Positions 52,414-60,572 of a stretch of 64,000 bases of DNA are shown piece after piece (positions within the stretch are counted from its first letter, which is position 1; every line of letters begins with the position of its first letter). This DNA is from Niallia taxi (GTDB lineage: Bacteria; Bacillota; Bacilli; Bacillales; Cytobacillaceae): positions 1 to 64,000 of the forward strand of contig NZ_RZTZ01000011.1 in the NCBI RefSeq assembly GCF_004005475.1, read 5' to 3'. Both the position numbers and the translations under genes were made by a program. The notes beneath the pieces were generated by a model that did not search any database, was not told the DNA's origin, and was given only the letters and a program-made list of their open reading frames with translations.

Positions 52414-52956
52414 ATGTTCCTACATAAAATCAACGCTGACCTATCATTAAAGCTAATCCAGCTTAACGATGCTGACCGTGTTTTTGAGTTAACGGAAGAA
52501 TCGAGAAGTTATTTGCGAGAATGGCTGCCATGGCTTGATACAACAACAAAAGTAAAGGATACAAAGGACTATATAAAGTTTTGTTTAAAGGGATTTTCAG
52601 AGAATAATAGTTTGACTACTGTCATTCTTTTTAAAGGGGAAATTGTTGGAGTTGCAAGCTTTAACAGTATTAACTGGTCAAATAAGACAGCCTATATCGG
52701 CTATTGGTTAGGGCATGCCTATCAAGGAAATGGCATTATGATAAATGTTGTAAGAGCATTAACTGACTATGCTTTTCAAGAGTTACAATTAAATAAAGTC
52801 GAGGTAAGAGCCGCATTAGGAAATAAAAAAAGTAGAAGTATTCCTGAGAAGCTGCAATATACGGAGGAAGGCTGCATTAGAAAGGCAGAATGGCTTTATG
52901 ATCATTATGTGGACCATGTTGTGTATGGTGTTTTGGCAGAGGAGTGGACCCGCTAA
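52414..52956 (+). CDS. GNAT acetyltransferase, RimL type, 180 aa
   Basis: GGAGGGG precedes ATG 52414; the in-frame ATG at 52351 lies upstream of it and is rejected. The RimL-like features are SRSYLREWLPWLDTT, the AcCoA loop GHAYQGNGIMINVVRALTDY, and the end ..YTEEGCIRKAEWLYDHYVDHV. Enzymes of this branch acetylate the N terminus of ribosomal or other proteins. The next two genes (GrpB, SMI1) follow within a few bases, so a small operon is likely. Confidence 0.88.
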   Translation: MFLHKINADLSLKLIQLNDADRVFELTEESRSYLREWLPWLDTTTKVKDTKDYIKFCLKGFSENNSLTTVILFKGEIVGVASFNSINWSNKTAYIGYWLGHAYQGNGIMINVVRALTDYAFQELQLNKVEVRAALGNKKSRSIPEKLQYTEEGCIRKAEWLYDHYVDHVVYGVLAEEWTR

Positions 52957-52976
52957 GAAAGGAAGTGTGGTTGCCC

Positions 52977-53510
52977 ATGATAGAAATACAGGAATATAAC
53001 GACTGTTGGGAAGTCTGCTACAATTTAATCGAACAGATTTTACAGGATAACTTAAAGAAAGATATTCTTCGCATCGAGCATGTTGGCAGCACTTCTGTTA
53101 AAGGGTTATGTGCTAAACCTATTCTAGATATAGATGTTGTTATTGAAAATATCGCCATTTTTCCTGAGGTGGTAGCGGTTCTTGGCGCAATTGGTTATTT
53201 CCATCAAGAGGAGTGGAGCTTTGAAGGGAGAGAAGCCTTCGGACGAAGGGATGACCTTGTCCCGTGGACTGCTGATAAACATAAACAAATTTGGATGGAG
53301 CATCATCTTTACGTTTGTACAAAGGACAGTGAGGAATTGACAAGACATCTGGCCTTTCGCGATTATCTCCGTTCCAATGAGAAGGAAGCGGATGAATATG
53401 GCAAATTAAAGCTTTACTTGGCAAGGACATCAAAAACCCGTCAAGCTTATACAGCAGGTAAAAATGAGTTTGTATCAAGTATTCTAAAAAAGGTATTAAG
53501 GAGCAAGTAA
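52977..53510 (+). CDS. GrpB/UPF0157 family protein, 177 aa
   Basis: The hallmark IEHVGSTSVKGLCAKPILDI is present, followed by SFEGREAFGRRDD, and the HLYVCTKDSEELTRHLAFRD motif. The fold is a nucleotidyltransferase-like core found alone or fused to other enzymes. Its activity is unknown. Start choice: ATG 52977, or TTG 52971 which is five bases after GGAAG. It lies between GNAT and SMI1 genes with almost no gap. Confidence 0.85.
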   Translation: MIEIQEYNDCWEVCYNLIEQILQDNLKKDILRIEHVGSTSVKGLCAKPILDIDVVIENIAIFPEVVAVLGAIGYFHQEEWSFEGREAFGRRDDLVPWTADKHKQIWMEHHLYVCTKDSEELTRHLAFRDYLRSNEKEADEYGKLKLYLARTSKTRQAYTAGKNEFVSSILKKVLRSK

Positions 53511-53923
53511 TGAACGAAATAATATCTCGTATTATGACAAAAAAGCCTGGAGTAGATGAAATGGACATAGGTGCTGCTGAAGAAAAGCTCGGTGCAGCTT
53601 TTCCTGTACAATTTCATCAGTTATATAATCTGGTTAATAATGCAGAAATTGGAGAGTGGCTATTATTTCCCATTAAGGATAGGAATAATGTAAAAAAGAC
53701 ATGGGACGACATTGTCAGACAGAATATCGAGGCACGAAAAGAAGGGCTTGCAGAAGGATGGATTGTTGTTGGAGAAGATGGCACAGGCGATAAGTTATGC
53801 CTGAAATCAAGCACTGGTCATATGGAAGAACCAATTTATGTTTGGTATCATGAGGATGGTCAAACAGAACGGATTGCTCAAAGCTTAATGAGCTTTATTA
53901 TGCTTCTGTCACAAGAGGAATAA
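53510..53923 (+). CDS. SMI1/KNR4 family protein, 137 aa
   Basis: ATG 53510 overlaps the preceding TAA, so it is translationally coupled. The SMI1/KNR4 fold shows as EEKLGAAFPVQFHQLYNLVN, then WLLFPIKDRNNVKKTWDDIV and VVGEDGTGDKLCLKSSTG. In bacteria such proteins often act as immunity proteins of contact-dependent toxins or stand alone; no toxin gene is adjacent, so a housekeeping or orphan role is more likely. Confidence 0.85.
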   Translation: MNEIISRIMTKKPGVDEMDIGAAEEKLGAAFPVQFHQLYNLVNNAEIGEWLLFPIKDRNNVKKTWDDIVRQNIEARKEGLAEGWIVVGEDGTGDKLCLKSSTGHMEEPIYVWYHEDGQTERIAQSLMSFIMLLSQEE

Positions 53924-53959
53924 AGAAAGGATGTGCCTATATGGGCACATCCTTTCTTG
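53924..53959. terminator. Bidirectional terminator after the SMI1 gene
   Basis: AAGAAAGGATGTGCC and GGGCACATCCTTTCTT form a long perfect stem with loop TATAT, between convergent genes. Confidence 0.88.
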
Positions 53960-53969
53960 TACATACAAG

Positions 53970-54425
53970 TTATTCTTTATTATCAACTATCACTAATTCA
54001 TCATGGTCCTTTCTGGACATATTTTCTGCGAAAACTAGATTAGTGTGCAGTCTATAAGTAAAATCTGCGGCAGTTGGCTCAAGCTTATCTGTAATCAAGT
54101 AAGAAAACGGAAGCTCGACTTTCTCCTCACTGTTTATGACTCTGGACATCAGAATGGTTGTGACCTCTTCTACAGTTTCTGTATGACCATTTTCATATTC
54201 CTTCACCAAAGTGCATTCCAATCTTTTTATTTTGCAGCTTTTACGTCCCCCTTGAATAAAGAAATGGCCTTTAACAAGCTCTCCGTATGCAGCTGATTGC
54301 TTTGATAAAGAAAGATCGACAGAAGGGGAACCAGTTTTTAGTAAATTAGTCAATAAAGTTAACAAACTATAATCCTCCAGTCCTATTTTTAATAGGATAT
54401 TGTTTGATTTTATATACGCGGACAT
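53970..54425 (-). CDS. Spo0M-like arrestin-fold protein, 151 aa
   Basis: The protein has the core of Spo0M: SVDLSLSKQSAAYGELVKGH, FFIQGGRKSCKIKRLECTLV, then VELPFSYLITDKLEPTAADF, TYRLHTNLVFAE. Spo0M of B. subtilis (~250 aa) has an arrestin-like N-terminal half that influences sporulation through unknown contacts. This one lacks the C-terminal half. It may be a short Spo0M paralogue. ATG 54425 lacks an obvious ribosome binding site. A promoter-like TTACAA-N16-TACAAT lies upstream on the minus strand. Confidence 0.75.
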   Translation of the reverse strand: MSAYIKSNNILLKIGLEDYSLLTLLTNLLKTGSPSVDLSLSKQSAAYGELVKGHFFIQGGRKSCKIKRLECTLVKEYENGHTETVEEVTTILMSRVINSEEKVELPFSYLITDKLEPTAADFTYRLHTNLVFAENMSRKDHDELVIVDNKE

Positions 54426-54627
54426 TAGCGGTTTGCTATGCCGTAATACGCATTGTTGGCTGTATTTCTAATGGTATCATTGTAACAAAGAATATGCTTC
54501 TTGTAATAAAGAAATATGAGCAAACAAATATCGTTGTCTTACACACTCCAATTATACGTCTTCTACTCTAATAATATAATATATTTTTGTACATTTCGAT
54601 AGCTTGTTTAAATTACTGTTCTCCTCC

Positions 54628-54771
54628 TTAATGGCTTAGGTTAATGTTTTGTTTCATGATTTTTTCTTCCACCCGCTTTTCAATTTTTTCTACTAGGTTT
54701 CGATCCTTAAGAAGCTCTTCCTTATTCTTTTTGATCAATTCATACAAGTTCAATTTTAGCTGTCTTTTCAT
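54628..54771 (-). CDS. Small basic protein of the FbpB type, 47 aa, under a Mn2+ riboswitch
   Basis: MKRQLKLNLYELIKKNKEEL then LKDRNLVEKIEKRVEEKIMK is a small, charged, helical and basic protein. It aligns with the FbpB family of small basic proteins, whose B. subtilis member works with the FsrA small RNA in iron sparing. GAGGAGG lies six bases before ATG 54771 on the minus strand. There is no Fur box. Upstream on the same strand are two terminators and a yybP-ykoY riboswitch from a strong promoter, so manganese should control it. The match to FbpB is by sequence pattern and the role here is unknown. Confidence 0.75.
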   Translation of the reverse strand: MKRQLKLNLYELIKKNKEELLKDRNLVEKIEKRVEEKIMKQNINLSH

Positions 54772-54823
54772 AACAATCCTCCTCATTATTATTGATTTTT
54801 TGTCCACCATGTGTAAAAACAAA

Positions 54824-54855
54824 AAAAACCTTCACCGATGACGGTAAAGGTTTTT
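54824..54855 (-). terminator. Second terminator between the Mn riboswitch and the FbpB-like gene
   Basis: On the minus strand AAAAACCTTTACCG pairs with CGGTGAAGGTTTTT (one G-U pair, loop TCAT), with a run of T after it. Its 5' arm repeats the ACCTTTAC core of the first terminator and of aptamer strand P1, so it may also answer to the aptamer. Confidence 0.8.
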
Positions 54856-54860
54856 GGATA

Positions 54861-54895
54861 AATAAAAGACCTTTACACATTTACATGTAAAGGTC
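54861..54895 (-). terminator. Mn riboswitch terminator (expression platform)
   Basis: On the minus strand GACCTTTACA and TGTAAAGGTC form a perfect 10-bp stem followed by TTTTATTT. The 5' arm contains CCTTTA, the 3' strand of aptamer P1, so ligand-bound aptamer prevents termination (ON switch). Confidence 0.9.
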
Positions 54896-54979
54896 TTGCT
54901 AACAACTTATCAGTTGCCAACAAAGCCGAGAGTTTGCACTCTGTAATGACGACTTTGCTGTAAAAGCTACTCCCCTTTA
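54888..54979 (-). ncRNA. yybP-ykoY manganese riboswitch aptamer
   Basis: On the minus strand the aptamer begins TAAAGGGGAGTAGC, the signature of this family, and closes with GCAAGACCTTTA. P1 is TAAAGG/CCTTTA. Inside are CAGCAAAG / CTTTGTTG, TCGTCATTACAGAG with its hairpin GAG/CTC, and CAAC/GTTG. These match the Mn2+-binding RF00080 family. It usually precedes manganese exporters such as MntP or YoaB; here the gene downstream is a 47-aa basic protein. Confidence 0.88.
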
Positions 54980-55004
54980 GGGATATTCGAAATATTATAT
55001 ATCT

Positions 55005-55033
55005 ATCATAATAGAGGAAGAGGATTTAGTCAA
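55005..55033 (-). promoter_or_regulatory. Sigma-A promoter of the Mn riboswitch transcript
   Basis: On the minus strand TTGACT, a 17-base spacer and TATGAT lie just ahead of the aptamer, which would start about 20 bases after the transcription start. Confidence 0.85.
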
Positions 55034-55047
55034 ATGAATGAAGAATA

Positions 55048-55092
55048 TAAAAAAACTTATTTCCTATATATATATGGGAAATAAGCTTTTTT
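55048..55092. terminator. Bidirectional hairpin terminator
   Basis: AAAACTTATTTCC and GGGAAATAAGCTTTT form a stem with a TATATATATAT loop, flanked by A and T runs. It lies just upstream of the riboswitch promoter and may shield it from transcription on that strand. Confidence 0.75.
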
Positions 55093-55584
55093 AATTGTTT
55101 GTACTTTTTATGCTAAGTTACCGGCAACTTCATACTAGGGAGGGAAGGGGAGTGGTACAAAAAAAGTTGAAGCTGTAATGGATAAATTTAATTCCATTTA
55201 TAAGGACAAAGGTTTCGATGTATGGGTTAAGGAAATTTATAGTAAAATTTTAAAGAGATATAGAAAATAATAAAAAGAAATTAATTTGCAAGTCAGACTG
55301 CAAACATAAGAAAATAGTTAATTGTGTACATATATGAAGTTATGTAGTACTTAAATTGTCAGTGTGATTAGTAAAATAATAATTGTCTGTAATTTTCATT
55401 CAATAACGGACTATTATTCTCAGTTCATTTTTTTTTGCAATGGTAGAGGTTCAGCTAGCAGAATTTTGACACAAATCGAAAAATGGAGAATTTCGTCAGA
55501 CTATCATTTAAAAGTAAAAAAAGTATGAAGGTTTTATAAAGTTATTTGGTGGGAAGTAAGATAAATAGAATATATTTTCGTATA

Positions 55585-55623
55585 AAAAAAGTCTAATGAG
55601 GACTACTCTCATCAGACTTTTTG
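55585..55623 (+). terminator. Terminator with no gene directly upstream
   Basis: AAAAAGTCTAATGAG and CTCATCAGACTTTTT form a 15-bp stem with one mismatch and A/T runs. The transcript it ends is not identified; a small RNA from about 55.47 kb is possible. Confidence 0.75.
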
Positions 55624-55812
55624 CATTTTTTTAGAGTAAATTCAAATCGAAAATCGTTAAAATTTGAGTAATTTTGTTGACAAAAAAATTCAAAGAGACT
55701 CTATTGACTCTAGTTCCAAAAAAGGGTTGAATAGTGTTTAGACACAACATATTGAGATATATTTATAAAAAACATCTGTATTTAGTAGCCCTTGTATGTT
55801 TTAAGGGTATAG

Positions 55813-55843
55813 GATAGAATATTGCTTTTGCCCCTATTCTATC
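55813..55843 (+). promoter_or_regulatory. Hairpin in the nrdI leader
   Basis: GATAGAATA and TATTCTATC (9-base perfect arms) lie 10 bases before the AAGGAGGG site of nrdI. A GTGTTTAGACAC near-palindrome further up (55734-55745), followed by ACACAACATATTGAG, resembles an NrdR-box region. Both could control the ribonucleotide reductase genes. Confidence 0.4.
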
Positions 55844-55867
55844 AAAAATCTTAAGGAGGGAATAATT

Positions 55868-56269
55868 TTGTTTATCGTGTTTGACAGTAAAACCGGGAAT
55901 GTGCGCCGCTTTGTCCAGAAACTAGGGCTGCCAGAACATAATTTAATAGAACTAAAGGCTGGACTTAAAGTCTATGAACCTTTTATACTATTAACTTATA
56001 CAACTGGGATGGGGCAGGTTCCTCAAACAACATTAGACTTCCTTAAGGCAAATCATACCAATCTTTATGCAGTCGTATCGAGTGGTAATAAAAATTGGGG
56101 GCAAAACTTTGCTTTAAGTGCAAATAAGATATCAAATATGTACGGGGTACCGATTCTTCATAAGTTTGAGATGAGCGGCATGCCCGAAGATGTGGAGATA
56201 GTTAGGGAAAGGGTGCAAAATATTAGCTATGAGACACATAGAATTAAACAACGAAGTGACACAGCTTAA
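55868..56269 (+). CDS. nrdI: Ribonucleotide reductase flavodoxin NrdI, 133 aa
   Basis: TTG 55868 follows AAGGAGGG. The protein begins MFIVFDSKTGNVRRFVQKL with the flavin phosphate loop SKTGN, and has LLTYTTGMGQVP and AVVSSGNKNWGQNF, all typical of NrdI. It carries FMN and supplies superoxide to form the Mn(III)2-tyrosyl radical of NrdF. Its end overlaps nrdE by 41 bases, so nrdI, nrdE and nrdF form an operon. Confidence 0.95.
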   Translation: MFIVFDSKTGNVRRFVQKLGLPEHNLIELKAGLKVYEPFILLTYTTGMGQVPQTTLDFLKANHTNLYAVVSSGNKNWGQNFALSANKISNMYGVPILHKFEMSGMPEDVEIVRERVQNISYETHRIKQRSDTA

Positions 56270-58322
56270 CGAAAAAGGTTTCTTCCGTCTGGAGAAGGAT
56301 AAGGAGGCAGTTGCTGAATTTCTAGTATCCGAGATTGAGCCGAAATTGATTCGTTTTGAATCCGTGGCACAAAAATTTACTTATATGGTGGAAAAAGATT
56401 TTTATTATCCGCAGGTGCTTGACCAATACAGCATAGCAGACATTGAAGACATCACAAATGCTGTTTATAACTATGAATTTAAATTCCAGTCTTATATGGC
56501 AATTTCGAAATTCTATAAAGATTATGCCTTGAAGACAGATGACAAAAAAAACTACTTAGAAACATACGAGGATCGCATTATCATCGTTGCACTATTCTTA
56601 GGACAAGGTGATGCTGCGAAGGCGAAGAAAACTGCAATCGCAATGATTGAGCAGCGCTACCAGCCAGCTACACCAACATTCTTGAATGCAGGCAGAAGCC
56701 GCCGCGGAGAAATGGTATCCTGTTTCCTATTGGAAATGGACGATTCCTTAAATTCCATCTTCCATAATATCAATACATCTGGTCAGCTTTCGAAAATAGG
56801 CGGCGGTGTTGCCCTTAACCTTTCGAAGCTGCGTGCACGTAATGAACAAATCAAAGGCATCGATAATGCAGCTTCAGGCGTTGTGCCTGTTATGAAGCTG
56901 TTAGAAGACACATTCTCCTACGCTAACCAGCTTGGTCAACGTAAGGGTGCAGGTGCTGCTTACTTGAACATCTTCCATTGGGATGTTGTAGAATTTTTGG
57001 ATACAAAAAAAATAAATGCCGACGAAAAGTCACGTATTCAAACACTTTCCATCGGTTTAATCGTAGAAAACAAGTTCTTCCAATTAGCGAAGGAAAACAA
57101 AGACTTTTATGTTTTTGCACCGTTCAGTGTATTTAAAGAATACGGCGTACATTTAGATGATATGCGCATGGATGAAATGTATGACGAGTTAGTAGCAAAT
57201 CCGAAAGTGAAAAAGCGTGTCGCTATGACAGCACGCGAAATGATCACAAAGATTGCCCAAATCCAGCTGGAATCAGGCTATCCATACTTTATGAACAAAT
57301 CCAATGCAAACAAAGCGCATGCGCTTAAAGATATTGGCCAGATTAAAATGAGCAATTTGTGTACAGAAATCTTCCAACTTCAGGAAACTTCTGAAATTAC
57401 CGATTACGGTCAAGAGGATATTATTCGCCGTGATATCAACTGTAATTTAGGCTCGCTTAATATTCCTAATGTGATGCAGCCTGGTGATGTGTTCAGAGAT
57501 TCTGTTCATGTTGGAATTGAAGCTTTAACAACCGTTTCAGATATTTCAGATGTGCAAAACGCACCATCTGTTAAAAAAGCGAATGAAGAACTGCATGCGA
57601 TCGGTTTAGGTGCGATGAACCTGCACGGATATTTATCGAAAAACCGCATCAGCTATGAATCTGATGAAGCAAGAGACTTCACTGCGACGTTCTTTATGAT
57701 GATGAACTATTACTCCATTGAAAAAAGCATGATGATTGCTAAAGAACGAAACGAAACGTTTAAGGACTTTGATAAATCTGAGTATGCAAAAGGCACTTAC
57801 TTTGCAAAATATAAAGAAGTGAGCTATGCACCAAAAACGGATAAAGCGAAGCAATTATTCGAAGGTATCTATATTCCTACTTGTGAAGATTGGGCTGAAC
57901 TAGCTGCTTTAGTACAAGAATATGGTATGTACAACGCTTACCGTTTAGCTGTTGCACCGACACAATCTATTGGTTATATCCAAAATGCTACTGCATCTGT
58001 AATGCCTGTTGTTAACCAAATTGAGTCACGCACATACGCAAACTCAACGACATATTACCCAATGCCTTATATGGATGAAACGAATTTTTGGTTCTATAAA
58101 TCAGCGTTCGATATGAACCAATTTAAGGTTATGGATTTGATAGCGGCAGCACAAGAGCATGTTGACCAAGGTATCTCAACAATTCTTTATGTAAACTCAG
58201 ATGTTTCTACAAAGGAATTGGCACGCTATTATATTTATGCAAATGAAATCGGCTTAAAATCACTATACTATACACGCACACGTAACTTGGCGATCGACGA
58301 ATGTATCGCTTGTGCAGTTTAA
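56229..58322 (+). CDS. nrdE: Class Ib ribonucleotide reductase, alpha subunit NrdE, 697 aa
   Basis: Large catalytic subunit reducing ribonucleoside diphosphates. The substrate-site features are VSCFLLEMDDS (first Cys), MSNLCTEIFQLQET (Asn, radical Cys, Glu), INCNLGSLNI (second redox Cys) and the C-terminal reducing tail CIACAV. Length 697 aa is normal and there is no N-terminal ATP cone as in class Ia. ATG 56229 lies inside the end of nrdI. A hairpin follows before nrdF. No intein or intron is present. Confidence 0.97.
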   Translation: MRHIELNNEVTQLNEKGFFRLEKDKEAVAEFLVSEIEPKLIRFESVAQKFTYMVEKDFYYPQVLDQYSIADIEDITNAVYNYEFKFQSYMAISKFYKDYALKTDDKKNYLETYEDRIIIVALFLGQGDAAKAKKTAIAMIEQRYQPATPTFLNAGRSRRGEMVSCFLLEMDDSLNSIFHNINTSGQLSKIGGGVALNLSKLRARNEQIKGIDNAASGVVPVMKLLEDTFSYANQLGQRKGAGAAYLNIFHWDVVEFLDTKKINADEKSRIQTLSIGLIVENKFFQLAKENKDFYVFAPFSVFKEYGVHLDDMRMDEMYDELVANPKVKKRVAMTAREMITKIAQIQLESGYPYFMNKSNANKAHALKDIGQIKMSNLCTEIFQLQETSEITDYGQEDIIRRDINCNLGSLNIPNVMQPGDVFRDSVHVGIEALTTVSDISDVQNAPSVKKANEELHAIGLGAMNLHGYLSKNRISYESDEARDFTATFFMMMNYYSIEKSMMIAKERNETFKDFDKSEYAKGTYFAKYKEVSYAPKTDKAKQLFEGIYIPTCEDWAELAALVQEYGMYNAYRLAVAPTQSIGYIQNATASVMPVVNQIESRTYANSTTYYPMPYMDETNFWFYKSAFDMNQFKVMDLIAAAQEHVDQGISTILYVNSDVSTKELARYYIYANEIGLKSLYYTRTRNLAIDECIACAV

Positions 58323-58334
58323 TGGATAGAACAC

Positions 58335-58360
58335 GGGGAGCTGCGTCTCCCCCTTTATTT
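58335..58360 (+). terminator. Intercistronic hairpin between nrdE and nrdF
   Basis: GGGGAG and CTCCCC form a perfect stem with loop CTGCGT, followed by CTTTATTTTT. It may partly terminate or stabilise the nrdE message. Confidence 0.55.
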
Positions 58361-58383
58361 TTGGGTACACTGGGGGAAAGAAA

Positions 58384-59370
58384 ATGACTAAGTATGCTGT
58401 TAACTGGAATCAGCATGAAGATGATTACACACAAATGTTTTATACACAAAACACGAGACAGTTTTGGCTGCCGGAAGAAATCAGTCTTTCATCTGATAAA
58501 AATACTTGGGGCGAATTGTCGCCAACAGAGCAAGACACTTACATGAAAGTGCTTGGCGGTTTGACATTGCTTGATACAGAGCAGGGCGGAGAAGGAATGC
58601 CGCTGATCAGCATGCATGTAAGCGGCTTGCAGCGTAAAGGCGTACTGTCTTTCATGGGGATGATGGAGCAAATCCATGCGAAATCTTATTCTACGATTTT
58701 TACAACGCTTGCTACAGAGGAAGAGATTGACCAAGTATTTGATTGGGTTCACAATCATCCTCAATTGCAGAAAAAGGGCAAGCTTATCTCTGAATATTAT
58801 CAGAAGCTGTTCAAGCCAGAAGTAAGCAAGTATGACTTGTACATGGCTACAGTTGCTTCTGTTTACTTGGAATCTTTCTTATTTTATTCTGGCTTCTTCT
58901 ATCCATTGTTCCTAGCAGGACAAGGGAAGCTGACAGCATCTGGCGAAATAATAAACTTAATAATTCGTGACGAAAGTATTCACGGTGTTTATGTTGGTTT
59001 AATAGCTCAAGAGCTATACGGCCAACTGACAATTGAAGAACAAGAGCGTGCAGCAAAAGAAAGACTTGACCTAATCGAAACACTCTACCAAAATGAGTTA
59101 GGATATACGCAGGATTTGTACGAAAAAATCGGCTTAGTGGACGAGGTTAATAAATTCATCCGTTACAATGCCAACAAAGCGTGCATGAATCTTGGCTATG
59201 AAGCAGTATTTGCATCAGAAGCAATCAATCCAATTGTTGAAAATGGAATGAAAACAGATACGAAAAACCATGACTTCTTCTCCGTTAAAGGAAATGGTTA
59301 TGTTAAAGCAACGAAGGTGGAACCTTTATCAGATGATGATTTTGTGTTTGACTGGAAAACAAACGAGTAA
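58384..59370 (+). CDS. nrdF: Class Ib ribonucleotide reductase, beta subunit NrdF, 328 aa
   Basis: Ferritin-like radical subunit. Metal ligands and radical site are in the helices holding [22 protein letters not shown] (EQIH) and [12 protein letters not shown] (DExxH), with a Tyr in [12 protein letters not shown]-like surroundings. It houses the Mn2 or Fe2 tyrosyl radical. ATG 58384 follows GGGGGAAAG. The C-terminal tail ends [12 protein letters not shown], which docks to NrdE. A strong terminator follows. Confidence 0.97.
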   Translation: MTKYAVNWNQHEDDYTQMFYTQNTRQFWLPEEISLSSDKNTWGELSPTEQDTYMKVLGGLTLLDTEQGGEGMPLISMHVSGLQRKGVLSFMGMMEQIHAKSYSTIFTTLATEEEIDQVFDWVHNHPQLQKKGKLISEYYQKLFKPEVSKYDLYMATVASVYLESFLFYSGFFYPLFLAGQGKLTASGEIINLIIRDESIHGVYVGLIAQELYGQLTIEEQERAAKERLDLIETLYQNELGYTQDLYEKIGLVDEVNKFIRYNANKACMNLGYEAVFASEAINPIVENGMKTDTKNHDFFSVKGNGYVKATKVEPLSDDDFVFDWKTNE

Positions 59371-59377
59371 TGACAAG

Positions 59378-59406
59378 ACCAGCTTCTTTTTGGAAGCTGG
59401 TTTTTT
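59378..59406 (+). terminator. Terminator after nrdF
   Basis: ACCAGCTTC and GAAGCTGGT form a perfect stem followed by five T. It overlaps the 3' end of the convergent LacI gene by a few bases. Confidence 0.88.
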
Positions 59407-60427
59407 ATTTGGGGGCAGGCCCGGTGGACTCTCTTACAAGCAGTGTGGCAGGCAGAAGAATTTCTTGATTGGCTGTTTCTTTATTATTGATTCTCCACAA
59501 TAACTGTTCAACCGCTCTTTTTCCGAAAAGTTCAAGATCGATGTCCATTGTTGTGATTTTCGGTGTGGCAAGCTTTGATAGTTGCCCATTATCAAAATTA
59601 GCAACGGAAATATGTTCAGGGATTTTATAGCCAGATTGCAACAGATACGAGCTGACAAGAAACCCTAAGCCGTCATTAACACAAAACCAGGCAGTTGGCT
59701 GTTTAGACACGCGTTTCATCGCTACTTTAACACTGACCTCATCTTCCTCAATGTCTGTAAGTATCACACTGTCATCTTTATTTAGTCCATATTGGTTTAA
59801 TGCAAGCTGGAATCCCTCCAATCTTTCATAATAGCTTGGAGAAATAGAAATATTGCCAACAAAGCCGATCTCCTTGTGCCCTAATTTCACCAAATGTTCT
59901 ACAGCGATAAATGCGCCAAAACGATTATTTGTTAATACTGCATCTGCGTTGATGTGAGGATGATGATGATCAACTAACACTGCCGGAATGCCTGTAGAGA
60001 TAATTTTTTGAATATATTCTGTTCTCAAGTGGGACAGGATTAAGACTCCATCAACCGCACCATTAAGTATAAAGGAAGGTAACTCAAGTGACTCAATGGC
60101 TTCTTTGCTTATCGATTGGATCATCAAGCTATTGTTTTGACTAGTTATCTCTTTTTCCATACTTAAATAAATTTCCCCGAAGAAGCCTTTAAGTGAAAAG
60201 GCATAATCAGAGGCAATTAGCGCAATTTTTATTGTTTTGCCGTCAGAGCTATAATGATAATTTTTGCGAAGAGGCAAATATTCATAGCCTAGCTCTCTTG
60301 CAGTTGTTTCTACTAAATGCCGTGTTTTTTCACTTACTCCCGCCTTTCCTGTTAATGCTTGCGAGACGGAATTTTTTGAGATATTTAATTGGTTTGCGAT
60401 ATCTTGCATCGTAATTTTTTTTGTCAT
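59405..60427 (-). CDS. LacI family regulator divergent from the sugar ABC transporter, 340 aa
   Basis: The helix-turn-helix is TMQDIANQLNISKNSVSQAL with the hinge helix LVETTARELGYEYLP. The effector domain ends with a WRINNKETANQEILLPATLL region. AAAGGAATG precedes ATG 60427 on the minus strand. It is divergent from the ABC transporter, whose promoter region carries a perfect LacI-type palindrome. It likely represses the transporter and itself until a sugar binds. The sugar is not known; DUF1861 downstream suggests a mannoside or a related glycan. Confidence 0.9.
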   Translation of the reverse strand: MTKKITMQDIANQLNISKNSVSQALTGKAGVSEKTRHLVETTARELGYEYLPLRKNYHYSSDGKTIKIALIASDYAFSLKGFFGEIYLSMEKEITSQNNSLMIQSISKEAIESLELPSFILNGAVDGVLILSHLRTEYIQKIISTGIPAVLVDHHHPHINADAVLTNNRFGAFIAVEHLVKLGHKEIGFVGNISISPSYYERLEGFQLALNQYGLNKDDSVILTDIEEDEVSVKVAMKRVSKQPTAWFCVNDGLGFLVSSYLLQSGYKIPEHISVANFDNGQLSKLATPKITTMDIDLELFGKRAVEQLLWRINNKETANQEILLPATLLVRESTGPAPK

Positions 60428-60480
60428 AAACTCATTCCTTTAACTAATTGAAAACAATATTATTCATAATACTACCATAC

Positions 60481-60498
60481 ATGACAAAATAATGTCAT
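60481..60498. promoter_or_regulatory. Inverted repeat ATGACA / TGTCAT near the LacI start
   Basis: The arms are perfect and 6 bases apart. The site lies 54 bases upstream of the LacI start on the minus strand and could be a second regulator site for autoregulation. Confidence 0.4.
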
Positions 60499-60572
60499 GT
60501 TGAAAGGATTTATCCTTATTATTAGTGTAAATTAACTATGTTTTATATCAAATATGTAGTCCAAATATAGCG

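Larger units (their letters stand above)
55034..55867. other. Gene-free region with terminators and a coding remnant before nrdI
   Basis: It holds two terminators (55048-55092 and 55585-55623). A fragment of coding sequence at 55134-55270 reads VEAVMDKFNSIYKDKGFDVW, VKEIYSKILKRYRK with no clear start. A TTGACA at 55467-55472 could begin a short transcript ending at the second terminator. No complete gene is found. Confidence 0.45.

Noticed and set aside
53140-53568. 142-codon minus-strand frame over grpB-like and SMI1 genes
   Set aside because: It overlaps two convincing genes in antisense and shows no family features.
53510-53923. SMI1 protein as immunity part of a toxin system
   Set aside because: No toxin, LXG or Rhs gene is adjacent, and the gene is coupled to GrpB and GNAT genes instead.
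54628-54822. Fur box controlling the FbpB-like gene
   Set aside because: The sequence AATCAATAATAATGAG upstream has too few matches to the Fur consensus, and a manganese riboswitch explains the leader better.
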